From Rickettsiales bacterium (GTDB lineage: Bacteria; Pseudomonadota; Alphaproteobacteria; Rickettsiales; SXRF01), in NCBI GenBank assembly GCA_025464625.1, contig JAOAUZ010000002.1, positions 310,001 to 374,000 on the forward strand: 64,000 nt of DNA, written 5' to 3'. The translations under genes were made by a program, and so were the position numbers. Below the pieces are notes generated by a model that was not told the origin of the DNA, searched no databases, and saw only the letters and a program-made list of their open reading frames with translations. Below, in pieces: positions 8,572 through 16,722 of this stretch. Positions within the stretch are counted from its first letter, which is position 1, and each line of letters begins with the position of its first letter.

Positions 8572-9939
8572 ATGAAATTAAATAAAAAAATCCTGCTTGC
8601 AACCAGCGCGTTTGTGATGCTTCCTGTGATGGCGGTGTCTTTTGCAACAGATGCTTCTGCTGCAACTAAGGCAAAAGCGAAGGCTAAAGCTAAAGCCCCA
8701 GCTGCTGCAGCCCCAGCGGCTCCAGCCGCGGCTGCTCCAGCTACTCCAGCAGATCCTTTTGCTGATTTTACACCAGGCAGTTTTGGACACGCTCTTGTAA
8801 AAGGCACCCCATGGATTGACGCTCGCTATCGTTATGAAAATGTTGATCAGGAAGGCGGAATAATCACTGATGAAGCTTTTGCTTCTGTTCTCCGTACCAG
8901 AATCGGCTATAAAACTGGTGTGTGGAATGGCTTTCAAGTTGCTGGTGAAGCAGAAAATATAAAGGCTCTTGGTGCAGATCATTATAACAGCACCACCAAT
9001 GGCAAAACACAGTTTCCAATTGTTTCTGATCCAGAAGATACTTTGCTGAACCAATTATATATCAGCTATCAAGGTCTTCCAAAAACCAATATCACTGTAG
9101 GTCGTCAACGTATAGTTCTCGATAACCACCGTTTCATTGGTGATGTGGGCTGGAGACAGAATGACCAGACTTTTGATGCAGCCAGTATCTCTACCCAGTT
9201 TATTGATAAAGCCAGCATTTACTACGCTTACCTCCGCAAAGTAAACCGTATCACTGGACCATCTGCAACCAATGGTGCTTATGAAAGTGATTCACATATC
9301 GTAAACGCTTCTTATGAGTTTATTCCAGAACTTAAACTTACTGCTTATGATTACGCGCTAGATTTTAATGATGCAGCATCATCTTCATCTAATACTTATG
9401 GTATTCGTGCCACTGGTAAATATGCTGTAAACAGTGACATTAACCTGATTTATGCTGCTGAATTTGCAAGGCAATCAGATTACGGTTCTAATACTGTAAA
9501 TTATGATGCAAATTATTATTTGATTGAACCGGGTGTAACTTGGAACGGTATTACAGCAAAGCTTGGTTATGAAGTATTGGAAGGTGACGGAACCGCGACA
9601 CACGCATTCCAAACCCCGCTTGCTACTCTTCATGCGTTCAACGGTTGGGCTGATAAATTCTTGACCACTCCTGCAAATGGTTTGGAAGACAGATATGTGT
9701 CTGTTGGTTATAAAGTGCCGTTTGGTGACAAACTAATTAAAGGTACGGATCTTGCGGTTGCGTATCATGATTACCAAGCTGATCACACCAATAGCGATTA
9801 TGGTACAGAGTGGAATGCTTCTATTCAGCAAACTTTTTATGACCATTTTACTCTTGGTTTAAAATATGCAGATTATCAGGCTGATACTCTGAATACTGAC
9901 ACCACCAAGGTAATAGCTACAGTTCAGATAAAATATTAG
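8572..9939 (+). CDS. Outer-membrane porin, alginate-export/OprD-like beta-barrel
   Basis: A 455-residue secreted protein. A signal peptide (about residues 1-30, ending DASA) is followed by a low-complexity Lys-Ala/Ala-Pro linker up to residue 66, then by a domain of about 385 residues made of alternating short amphipathic strands rich in Tyr and Asn and ending VIATVQIKY, as expected for a 16-18-stranded barrel. WIDARYRYENVDQ and the segment NITVGRQRIVLDNHRFIGD are like those in alginate-export-family porins. The substrate cannot be told from the sequence. It has a good ribosome binding site (GGAG, 9 nt) and is followed after 36 bp by the secreted heme-protein gene. Confidence 0.82.
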   Translation: MKLNKKILLATSAFVMLPVMAVSFATDASAATKAKAKAKAKAPAAAAPAAPAAAAPATPADPFADFTPGSFGHALVKGTPWIDARYRYENVDQEGGIITDEAFASVLRTRIGYKTGVWNGFQVAGEAENIKALGADHYNSTTNGKTQFPIVSDPEDTLLNQLYISYQGLPKTNITVGRQRIVLDNHRFIGDVGWRQNDQTFDAASISTQFIDKASIYYAYLRKVNRITGPSATNGAYESDSHIVNASYEFIPELKLTAYDYALDFNDAASSSSNTYGIRATGKYAVNSDINLIYAAEFARQSDYGSNTVNYDANYYLIEPGVTWNGITAKLGYEVLEGDGTATHAFQTPLATLHAFNGWADKFLTTPANGLEDRYVSVGYKVPFGDKLIKGTDLAVAYHDYQADHTNSDYGTEWNASIQQTFYDHFTLGLKYADYQADTLNTDTTKVIATVQIKY

Positions 9940-9975
9940 TTATTTTCAACCTACTTAAACAAGGAGTTTATTTTT

Positions 9976-10692
9976 ATGAAGAAAATGTATTTATATACAG
10001 CAGCTATGTGCATGGGGGGGCTTCTTAGTTTTTCCGCTTATGCGGGTGACGAAGATGTTGCAAAAGAAATGGCTGTTCTTTTCAGCTCTGGTCGTGCGGT
10101 AATTTCTGATACTCAAGATCAAATTAATAATGCTGAACTTGGTGATAAAGGACTTACTGGTGACGTTGTAGTAGCTAAAGCAAAAGAAAAATATAAAGAA
10201 AAAGTGGGTAAGGATGTGGATGCTGCTGATCCATATCAGAAAGCTATTTTGGATGCTATCAGCGATGTGATGAAAGATGCACAGCCAGTTATCAATGAAA
10301 AAGGCAAAGGTTTTAAAGGCTTCCTTCCAGCCGTGTTTGCTGGACAGGTTGCAACTAAAGCTACTGAAAAATTAGCTGGTAAAGCGGTAATTAAACTTAC
10401 TGCTCCTAAAGAATTGGTGCGTAACCGTAAGAACAAACCAGATGCTTGGGAAGACAAAGCTATTGAAGAGACTTTCAAAAAAGCTGGCTATGAAAAAGGA
10501 AAGCCTTTCTCGGAAACCACAGCAGTTGATGGCAAAAATGCATTCAGATTTATTCAGCCTGAATATTATAAGCAATCTTGCCTAAGCTGCCATGGTGGAC
10601 CTAAGGGTGAAATTGATATTTCTGGTGGCAAAAAAGAAGGTGCTAACTTGGATGATTTGGGTGGCGCAATTAGCGTAACCTTGTTTAAGTAG
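9976..10692 (+). CDS. Secreted c-type heme protein, DUF3365/Tll0287-like sensor domain
   Basis: A 238-residue protein with a signal peptide (cleavage after SAYA, about residue 23) and one heme-c site C202-L-S-C205-H206. The surrounding sequence (AFRFIQPEYYKQSCLSCHGGPKGEID) is the hallmark of DUF3365/Tll0287-like domains, which are usually fused to histidine kinases or chemoreceptors as redox or gas sensors. Here the domain stands alone in the periplasm, 74 bp upstream of a chemoreceptor gene. A run of seven G (10014-10020) lies in the signal-peptide region. AAGGAG lies about 8 nt before the ATG. A strong hairpin follows the gene. Confidence 0.85.
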   Translation: MKKMYLYTAAMCMGGLLSFSAYAGDEDVAKEMAVLFSSGRAVISDTQDQINNAELGDKGLTGDVVVAKAKEKYKEKVGKDVDAADPYQKAILDAISDVMKDAQPVINEKGKGFKGFLPAVFAGQVATKATEKLAGKAVIKLTAPKELVRNRKNKPDAWEDKAIEETFKKAGYEKGKPFSETTAVDGKNAFRFIQPEYYKQSCLSCHGGPKGEIDISGGKKEGANLDDLGGAISVTLFK

Positions 10693-10699
10693 TTATATA

Positions 10700-10731
10700 G
10701 GTAGTGCTGGTCAGCTATAGCCAGCACTACC
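10700..10731 (+). terminator. Hairpin after the DUF3365 heme-protein gene
   Basis: A perfect 11-bp inverted repeat, GGTAGTGCTGG (10700-10710) with CCAGCACTACC (10721-10731), around a 10-nt loop. No run of T follows, so it may be an attenuator or mRNA-stabilising hairpin rather than a full intrinsic terminator. It separates the porin and heme genes from the chemoreceptor gene. Confidence 0.6.
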
Positions 10732-10765
10732 TTAACTAAATGTATTAGTTGAAGGGGGATCATGT

Positions 10766-12571
10766 ATGACTGAAGAAGTTGGGAATCAAGCTGGTGGTTT
10801 AATGGATAGATTCACTATTCGTGCTAAGTTGATGGCTCTTTCTGGATTATTATTATTAGCCATAGTGGCGACTAATTCATATAGCTCCATGATTACCTAT
10901 AAAATTTATGATGTCGTGCTTGGAACACAGAAAAGTGTCGCCGACATGAAGGCTAAAGGTGATGAGATAAAAGCCAGCCTAGATAAACAGCAAGCAGCAA
11001 ATAATCAATTAGATATTGCCCGTGGTACAATGCGCCAGTTTAATATGCTCAGATATTGGATTACGGATCTTTCTGCCAGCTGGTTGAACGAATCAGAAAA
11101 TAATGCAGATGCAGCAAAAAAGCAATTGATGGATTCGTTGAAAAAAATGGCAGCGTTTGCTCCAGAAGAAAGCAAAAAAGTAGAGTTGATGGTGAATGAA
11201 TTTAATGATGTTTCGCTTAAAGCTGTTGATGCCTTTGTTGATGGCAACCGTGTTAAGGCGAATTCTCTCTTGTCGGATGCTAGAAAACTTTCCCTCTCCA
11301 TTGAGTCGATTTTGGATTCTGTAGTAAAAAAACAAGAAGCAGAGTCAAAGGCAGCAAAAGAAGTAGCAACAGCTGCTACGCAGAGCAATATGGAATATGC
11401 GCAGAAAATTCAAGCCAGCATGGATGAATCTATTGTTAGTGCCAAAAATAATCTCTCTATATTAGTTGTGGTAATTTTAGTTGTGGTTGCCTTTTCAGTT
11501 ATATTTACTGTTATAAGTATGAGATCAATGATAGTTCCAATCCGTGCTATGGCAACGGCGATGCGTGAGCTGGCAGTTGGAAATATTAACATTATTCTTC
11601 CACCAGTATCAAAAACTGAAATTGGTGAGATGGCAGGTTCGATGCAGGTGTTTGTTGATAATAAACGCAGAGCCGATTCTTTGGTTGAAAATGAACAGAT
11701 GGAACAAGCGGTGAAACAAAAGCGCGCTGAGAGAATGGATTCAGCAATTCGTTCTTTCGAAAAAGTGGCGACCGCTGCTGTTGAATCTGTGTCTGGCGCA
11801 GCTTCTGAATTGCAAACCACTTCTGAAGATATGGCAAGAACAGTGAGTGATGCAGATAGTAAGGCTTCGGATGTTGCGTCGATCGCTTCAGAAACTTCTA
11901 GCAACGTGCAGACAGTTGCTTCTGCTGCTGAGGAATTATCTGCTTCGATAAAAGAAATTGCTCTTCAAGTCAGTAAATCTTCTAGCGGGGCAGGGGAAGC
12001 TATGCAGGAAGTGATGAAAGGTGAGCAGTTTGCTGATAACTTGGCGAATGCTGCAACTGAAATCGGTAATGTAAGTGATTTTATCGGTAATATTGCCTCG
12101 CAGATCAATCTGCTTGCGCTTAATGCAACTATTGAATCAGCCCGTGCTGGTGATGCGGGAAAAGGATTTGCCGTAGTTGCTTCGGAAGTAAAAAACCTTG
12201 CAACACAAACCTCGAAGGCTACTGATGACATTTCTAGGCAAATTATGAATGTGCAAGGTATCGCTAAGGAAATGGTAAGCATCATTAGTTCAATTAAATA
12301 TGTGGTGAATAATGTTAATGAGTATTCTGCAACGATCGCGGCTGCTGTTGAAGAACAAAGTGCGGTGACCAATGAAATATCAAAAAATATGGTGGTGGCA
12401 TCAAATGGTGTTGGTTCAATTTCTACAAATATTGAAGGAGTTAAATCAGCAACCAATAGCGCGGATCATGCTACTAAGGATGTGTTGGAATCTTCTAAAA
12501 CTTTGGCGTTACAGGCTGGTAATTTGAGTAAGGAAATCAGGAAGTTTCTTGATGGCTTGCAGGCAGCTTAA
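10766..12571 (+). CDS. Methyl-accepting chemotaxis protein
   Basis: A 601-residue transmembrane chemoreceptor. The first transmembrane helix is near residues 20-40, followed by a periplasmic four-helix domain to about 228, a second helix ([20 protein letters not shown]), a HAMP domain (about 255-310) and a cytoplasmic signalling coiled coil. The hairpin tip that contacts CheA/CheW is conserved ([20 protein letters not shown]). No CheB/CheR-binding pentapeptide is seen at the C-terminus (FLDGLQAA). The ribosome binding site is GGGGG, 9 nt upstream. Neighbouring genes are a free DUF3365 heme protein upstream, a possible sensory partner, and aat, whose end overlaps by 4 bp on the other strand. 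No che operon is in the window. Confidence 0.93.
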   Translation: MTEEVGNQAGGLMDRFTIRAKLMALSGLLLLAIVATNSYSSMITYKIYDVVLGTQKSVADMKAKGDEIKASLDKQQAANNQLDIARGTMRQFNMLRYWITDLSASWLNESENNADAAKKQLMDSLKKMAAFAPEESKKVELMVNEFNDVSLKAVDAFVDGNRVKANSLLSDARKLSLSIESILDSVVKKQEAESKAAKEVATAATQSNMEYAQKIQASMDESIVSAKNNLSILVVVILVVVAFSVIFTVISMRSMIVPIRAMATAMRELAVGNINIILPPVSKTEIGEMAGSMQVFVDNKRRADSLVENEQMEQAVKQKRAERMDSAIRSFEKVATAAVESVSGAASELQTTSEDMARTVSDADSKASDVASIASETSSNVQTVASAAEELSASIKEIALQVSKSSSGAGEAMQEVMKGEQFADNLANAATEIGNVSDFIGNIASQINLLALNATIESARAGDAGKGFAVVASEVKNLATQTSKATDDISRQIMNVQGIAKEMVSIISSIKYVVNNVNEYSATIAAAVEEQSAVTNEISKNMVVASNGVGSISTNIEGVKSATNSADHATKDVLESSKTLALQAGNLSKEIRKFLDGLQAA

Positions 12572-13185
12572 GCTACTTTGAAGCATATTGCTGGTGTAAT
12601 GGTCAGAGACTTTCTCAGTTTTTCTAAGTAGTCCTTACGCGGTATTTCCACTATTCCAAACTGTTTAAGATGTTCGTTGGTGAATTGAGCATCGAGCAGT
12701 GTGTAGCCAGCGTTTTTTAGCAGTTCAACCAGATATACTAGCGCGACCTTGCTGGCGCTGCTTGTTTTGGAAAACATGCTTTCACCAAAAAATGCGCCAC
12801 CAATTGATACTCCGTATAGCCCGCCGACCAAGGTTGAGTCTTGCCAGCACTCAACGCTATGGGCAAAACCATTTTCCCATAATTCGCAGTAGAGCCTTAT
12901 TATTTGTTCATTTATCCATGTTTCATCACGATTATGATTTATCTCCGCGCAAGCACGAATTACTTCTGGAAAGGCTTTATCTGTGGTTATAGTGAAGGGT
13001 TCCTTTCTTATAAATTTTGCAAGGCTTTTTGGGACATGAAATGTATCCAGCGGTAAAATCCCACGCACCTCAGGATACATCCAATGCAGAATTGGGCTAT
13101 CAGCAGTGTCTGCCATAGGAAAATAACCGTTAGCATAGGCAGCAAGCAGAAATTCCCATGTAACCTCTGAATCTGGTAGAATCAC
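12568..13185 (-). CDS. aat: Leucyl/phenylalanyl-tRNA-protein transferase
   Basis: A 205-residue cytoplasmic enzyme that adds Leu or Phe from tRNA to proteins with N-terminal Arg or Lys, marking them for ClpAP through the N-degron pathway. Conserved blocks are AYANGYFPMAD, LHWMYPEVRGILPLD, ETWINEQIIRLYCELWENGFAHSVECW, GGLYGVSIGGAFFGESMFS and LLDAQFTNEHLKQFG. Length is normal for the short alphaproteobacterial type. It is the last of three closely packed minus-strand genes (aroQ, ugpQ, aat), with gaps of 2-3 bp. Confidence 0.95.
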   Translation of the reverse strand: MILPDSEVTWEFLLAAYANGYFPMADTADSPILHWMYPEVRGILPLDTFHVPKSLAKFIRKEPFTITTDKAFPEVIRACAEINHNRDETWINEQIIRLYCELWENGFAHSVECWQDSTLVGGLYGVSIGGAFFGESMFSKTSSASKVALVYLVELLKNAGYTLLDAQFTNEHLKQFGIVEIPRKDYLEKLRKSLTITPAICFKVA

Positions 13186-13188
13186 TTA

Positions 13189-13866
13189 CTATATCCTGTC
13201 AGGAAAATTACTGAATATTCCATCAACTTTAAGAGAACGAGCCTTGGCGATTTCTTCTGGCTTGTCAGCAGTCCACACCATAACTTTCAGATCGCGCTTA
13301 TGTGCATCATCAACTAAAGCTTGATTAGTGTGATGAACCGCAGGATTTAGCGACCACGCACCAGCCTCTACAGCAATCTGCGCCAAAGTTACAGGTATGC
13401 CAACCAGCAAGGCGCAAGTGCGAACATCGGGAATAAATTTGCGTGATTCTTCAATTTGCAGATGATTGAACGAACAGATAAAAAACTGCTCATAGCTCCA
13501 GCCCGAATTTTTCACCGCATTGTTGATTACATCTGCTACTGGCTTGGTTGAGTTTTCTGCTTTTAGCTCAACAAATAATCTTGTGCGCTTATCCGCCATA
13601 TTTATAACATCTTGCAGAGATGGTATCTTCTCACCATTTCCTGCATCTAGCTCTTGCAGTTCCTTTAGAGTAAAATCGCTGACTAACCCTTTGCCATTGG
13701 TAGTTCGCTCCAGAGTATCATCGTGGATTACAACAGGAATACCATCTTTGCTGAGTTGAATATCAAATTCAAAACCATCAACGCCAAGATCCATAGCCTT
13801 TCGCATGGAGGCAAGAGTGTTTTCTGGCGCGTAACCACAAGCTCCGCGATGCCCTACGCGCAGCAT
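13189..13866 (-). CDS. ugpQ: Glycerophosphodiester phosphodiesterase
   Basis: A 225-residue cytoplasmic GDPD-family TIM barrel that hydrolyses glycerophosphodiesters to glycerol-3-phosphate and an alcohol. Catalytic and metal residues are visible: HRG near residue 6, ENTLASM, then GFEFDIQLSKDG and the second histidine in PVVIHDDTLERTTNG, as well as LFVELK. There is no signal peptide, so it matches the cytosolic UgpQ type. It sits 2 bp after aroQ and 3 bp before aat, so co-transcription is likely without an obvious metabolic link. Confidence 0.92.
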   Translation of the reverse strand: MLRVGHRGACGYAPENTLASMRKAMDLGVDGFEFDIQLSKDGIPVVIHDDTLERTTNGKGLVSDFTLKELQELDAGNGEKIPSLQDVINMADKRTRLFVELKAENSTKPVADVINNAVKNSGWSYEQFFICSFNHLQIEESRKFIPDVRTCALLVGIPVTLAQIAVEAGAWSLNPAVHHTNQALVDDAHKRDLKVMVWTADKPEEIAKARSLKVDGIFSNFPDRI

Positions 13867-13868
13867 GT

Positions 13869-14315
13869 CTATTTACCGTTCTCAAGCAGAGTACGCACCG
13901 CCTGCAACGCTAGAACATAGCTTTCACTGCCGAAACCGCAAATAACACCCTTAGCAGCCTTGGAAATATATGAATCATGGCGGAACGGTTCGCGCTTGAA
14001 AATATTAGATAGATGCACTTCAATAACTGGAATTTTTAGTAGCAACAAAGCGTCCATTATAGCAATAGAAGTGTGGGTATATGCGCCAGCATTAATCAGC
14101 AGCCCTTGATGAGTTTTTGCCGCATTCTGAATGGCTGTAACCAGCTCCCCCTCGATGTTGGATTGGGTAAAATCCACAGTAAGCCCCAGCTTTGCGCCAT
14201 GGGCTTTGCATTTTGCTTCAATATCGGATAATGTTTCGTTTCCGTAAATTTCTGGTTCACGCGCACCAAGCATGTTTAAGTTTGGACCGTTGACGATGAG
14301 GATACGAGCAGACAT
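13869..14315 (-). CDS. aroQ: Type II 3-dehydroquinate dehydratase
   Basis: AroQ dehydrates 3-dehydroquinate to 3-dehydroshikimate in the shikimate pathway. The 148 residues show the family signature NGPNLNMLGAREPEIYG with the catalytic tyrosine, the substrate-binding INAGAYTHTSIAI, and the catalytic histidine in PVIEVHLSNIFKREPFRHDSYIS. Length is normal for the dodecameric type II enzyme. In many relatives the gene precedes accB-accC, but those are absent here. It is divergent from thiS, with 49 bp between the two starts. Confidence 0.96.
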   Translation of the reverse strand: MSARILIVNGPNLNMLGAREPEIYGNETLSDIEAKCKAHGAKLGLTVDFTQSNIEGELVTAIQNAAKTHQGLLINAGAYTHTSIAIMDALLLLKIPVIEVHLSNIFKREPFRHDSYISKAAKGVICGFGSESYVLALQAVRTLLENGK

Positions 14316-14364
14316 AATAAATTCCTTGTTAATTTAACTCTTTTATAAACTATCGTTTGAAGCA

Positions 14365-14565
14365 ATGCAAATTACACTTAATGGAAAACCACACAACCTT
14401 GAAAAACCAATAAATATATTGGAGCTGTCAGGACTTTTACGACTTGAGCCTACGCAGGTGGCGATTGAGCGCAACCGTGAGATTGTTCCACGTTCTCTTT
14501 ATGGTGATGTGCTGCTGAATGAAGGTGATGAAGTTGAAATTGTGACATTTATTGGTGGTGGCTGA
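14365..14565 (+). CDS. thiS: Sulfur carrier protein ThiS
   Basis: A 66-residue ubiquitin-like protein ending in VTFIGGG. The C-terminal Gly-Gly is adenylated and converted to a thiocarboxylate that donates sulfur for the thiazole ring of thiamine. The N-terminal strand MQITLNGKP and the length are typical. thiG starts 1 nt after the stop codon. The activating enzyme would be a ThiF/MoeB protein; one is encoded at 54918. There is no room for a TPP riboswitch in the 49-bp upstream gap. Confidence 0.95.
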   Translation: MQITLNGKPHNLEKPINILELSGLLRLEPTQVAIERNREIVPRSLYGDVLLNEGDEVEIVTFIGGG

Positions 14566-14566
14566 A

Positions 14567-15349
14567 ATGTCAGAAAAAACTGGAGATAATCTTATAGTTG
14601 CTGGACGCAGTTTTTCTTCGCGACTTTTAGTCGGCACGGGAAGATATACAAGCATGGCGCAAACAAAAGCGGTGATAGAAGCTAGTGGTGCAGAGATTGT
14701 AACCGTTGCCCTGCGTCGTGTGGATTTAGCGCAGAAAGGGGAGGGAAGCCTAATAGAAGCCATTTCGCCAAAAAAATATACATACCTTCCTAATAGCGCA
14801 GGTTGTTTTACAGCGGATGAGGCAGTGCGAACACTCCGCCTTGCTCGTGAACTGGGCGGTTGGGATTTGGTAAAATTAGAGGTTATCGGTGATAAACAAA
14901 CCCTCTATCCTGACACTGAAGAAACGCTAAAAGCCGCAAAAATTCTAGTAAAAGAGGGTTTTTTGGTGATGGCATACACTAATGATGATTTAATTATGGC
15001 GAAGAAGCTGGAAGATGCGGGATGCAGCGCGGTTATGCCTCTGGCTGCGCCGATTGGCTCTGGTCTTGGTATCTTAAACCCATTAAACATCCGCATGATT
15101 GCTGAAAACCTACAAGTTCCTGTGCTGGTGGATGCAGGGGTGGGGACGGCATCAGATGCATGCATTGCCATGGAGCTAGGCTGCGCAGGCGTATTGCTTA
15201 ATACGGCATTATCGGCAGCAAAAGAGCCAATATTAATGGCAAAAGCTATGAAAAAAGCGGTGGAAGCGGGTAGATTAGCCTTTCTTGCTGGCAGAATGCC
15301 TAAACGTGAAAATGCCAGCGCAAGCTCACCAATTGAGGGAATTATGTAA
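14567..15349 (+). CDS. thiG: Thiazole synthase ThiG
   Basis: A 260-residue TIM-barrel enzyme that builds the thiamine thiazole from 1-deoxyxylulose-5-phosphate, dehydroglycine and ThiS thiocarboxylate. Seen are [41 protein letters not shown], the Schiff-base lysine in LVKLEVIGD and the phosphate-binding [15 protein letters not shown] chose the ATG at 14567, directly after the thiS stop codon, with GGTGGTGG upstream; an in-frame start 15 nt earlier lies inside thiS. Other thiamine genes (thiC, thiE, thiO/thiH) are not in the window. A palindromic repeat starts 3 bp after the stop codon. Confidence 0.96.
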   Translation: MSEKTGDNLIVAGRSFSSRLLVGTGRYTSMAQTKAVIEASGAEIVTVALRRVDLAQKGEGSLIEAISPKKYTYLPNSAGCFTADEAVRTLRLARELGGWDLVKLEVIGDKQTLYPDTEETLKAAKILVKEGFLVMAYTNDDLIMAKKLEDAGCSAVMPLAAPIGSGLGILNPLNIRMIAENLQVPVLVDAGVGTASDACIAMELGCAGVLLNTALSAAKEPILMAKAMKKAVEAGRLAFLAGRMPKRENASASSPIEGIM

Positions 15350-15351
15350 AT

Positions 15352-15458
15352 TGTCATCTCGAACGAAGTGAGAGATCTTTGCAAAATATATTTAACAATA
15401 AAATCCCACATGTGGATTTTATATAATGACAAGATCCCTCGACAAGCTCGGGATGACA
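15352..15458. repeat. Dispersed palindromic repeat, copy A
   Basis: The two ends are inverted copies of each other (TTGTCATCTCGAACG at the left; reverse complement of the right end TTGTCATCCCGAGCT). Each arm is itself a hairpin (CTCGAACGAAGTGAG; CCCTCGACAAGCTCGGG). The middle holds another inverted repeat, AAAATCC/GGATTTT at 15400-15420. Related elements are at 42497-42584 and 43894-43988. It lies between the convergent ends of thiG and ridA and may end transcription from both sides. Confidence 0.75.
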
Positions 15459-15466
15459 AGGAAAAA

Positions 15467-15934
15467 CTAAGCCTTAATCTCAAAAGTAGCATCAACCTCA
15501 ACAGAAACTCCGAATGGAAGCTCGGCAACACCCACCGCGAAGCGCGCATGTTTGCCTGCTTCACCAAATATTTCTACCATCATGTCAGAAACACCGTTGG
15601 CGACCTTTGGTTGATCAGTGAAACCAGCAGCAGAAGCCACAAAAATCCCCATGCGTACGCAGCGGACAACACGGCTTAAATCACCGCCACACGCAGCCTT
15701 CAAATGGGCAAGAATATTGATTCCGCAAAGCCTAGCTGTGGCTCCACCTTGTTCAACGGTGAATTCTTTGCCCAGCTTACCGATATCTTGTGGTTTGCCG
15801 TCTTTCATAGGTAACGTGCCAGAAACAAACACTAAATTGCCAGAAATGGTATAAGGAACGTAGTTAGCAGCAGGCATAACCGACGGTGGCAGAGTAATGC
15901 CCATAGAGGCGAGTTTCTGGTCAATTGCGTTCAT
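15467..15934 (-). CDS. RidA/YjgF-family protein
   Basis: A 155-residue protein of the RidA superfamily. RidA hydrolyses reactive enamine/imine intermediates released by PLP enzymes; some relatives have other roles. The central ISGNLVFVSGTLPMKDGKP and the C-terminal GVAELPFGVSVEVDATFEI match the longer RidA subgroup of about 150 residues. The arginine that binds the carboxylate in archetypal RidA (R105) is not clearly present in the matching segment (FAVGVAELPFG), so enamine deaminase activity is uncertain. Convergent with thiG. Confidence 0.85.
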   Translation of the reverse strand: MNAIDQKLASMGITLPPSVMPAANYVPYTISGNLVFVSGTLPMKDGKPQDIGKLGKEFTVEQGGATARLCGINILAHLKAACGGDLSRVVRCVRMGIFVASAAGFTDQPKVANGVSDMMVEIFGEAGKHARFAVGVAELPFGVSVEVDATFEIKA

Positions 15935-16266
15935 AGAGGCTTCCTTATTTTGGTTAAAATGGTGTGCTTCTAGCGTTTAGCCCACGCACCGATTGATTGC
16001 AAATAGTATTTGTTTAATATTGTTTTTTTGGCTTAATAGAGAAAACTGGACATTGAGTAGCTTTTTATTTAAACTTTATTAAGCATTGATTGTTACAATT
16101 GTGAGTATGTAACCTATTTATAACGTAACTAATCTTAATAAAAGTGCAAACTGTCAAAAAACTGTCACAAATCTGTGCTATGCTGGTAGCTAGTCAAAGT
16201 AGAGTTGGTAACAAATAATTTAAAAATGTGCATTAAAATCAAAGAAAACATTGGGGAGTAAGACTT
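15935..16266. promoter_or_regulatory. Intergenic region between ridA and the virB2-like gene, with a direct repeat
   Basis: 332 bp between divergent genes, AT-rich and without a plausible ORF. The nonamer AAACTGTCA occurs at 16148-16156 and again at 16159-16167, an 11-bp period that places both copies on the same face of the helix about 100 bp before virB2. A TATGCT hexamer at 16179-16184 could be a -10 box. A strong ribosome binding site (GGGGAG) lies about 9 nt before the virB2 ATG. The operator role is a guess. Confidence 0.4.
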
Positions 16267-16677
16267 ATGAATAAAACAGTGGCTTCTGCCGTTTCAATCA
16301 ACCTTAAAGATACAAACCGCTTTACTGTTTTTACATTAATTGCGTTGGGAGCGTATTTATTATTCTCCGAACAGGTATTCGCCAGTGAAATCGGCTATGT
16401 TCTTTGCAGTGTTGTGGCTCTTGTTCTGTTTGATATTGGTCGAGCCATAGCAACCCTTGCTATTATTGCCCTTGGTATTGGTGCGTTGTTAGGGAAAGTA
16501 TCTTGGGGGCAGGGATTAATTGTAATCAGCGGTATCGGTATAACCATGGGCGCGCCATATCTTGCTCTTACCTTTACGACTAGCGTGGCTCAACTTGCAA
16601 GTATGGCTGCTGCTGCTGTTGCCCATCCTATCGCTGCTGCTGATGGTGCTGCCGCTTTGGTGGGTTGCGCTCGATAA
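16267..16677 (+). CDS. VirB2/TrbC-family type IV secretion pilin-like protein
   Basis: A 136-residue membrane protein. A long signal sequence (about residues 1-39, ending QVFA) is followed by two hydrophobic helices joined by a short basic turn, as in VirB2/TrbC pilins; the core RAIATLAIIALGIGALLGKVSWGQG is typical. Mature VirB2 forms the conjugative or effector-secretion pilus. The C-terminal extension, rich in Ala and His (SMAAAAVAHPIAAADGAA), is longer than in Agrobacterium VirB2. First gene of a virB2-virB4-virB6 group, 45 bp before virB4. Confidence 0.82.
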   Translation: MNKTVASAVSINLKDTNRFTVFTLIALGAYLLFSEQVFASEIGYVLCSVVALVLFDIGRAIATLAIIALGIGALLGKVSWGQGLIVISGIGITMGAPYLALTFTTSVAQLASMAAAAVAHPIAAADGAAALVGCAR

Positions 16678-16722
16678 TTTTTATATTCACCTAGGTCTTT
16701 CAGGTAGTAGGGTCGTAGAAGC

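Noticed and set aside
11410-12456. Two long minus-strand ORFs opposite the chemoreceptor gene
   Set aside because: Low-complexity Ser/Ala-rich translations are the usual antisense shadow of chemoreceptor coiled coils; no start signals.
14316-14364. TPP riboswitch before thiS
   Set aside because: Only 49 bp lie between the divergent aroQ and thiS starts, too short for a THI-box.
14905-15567. 220-codon minus-strand ORF across thiG, the repeat and the ridA end
   Set aside because: It crosses a repeat and a solid thiG gene and shows no family features.
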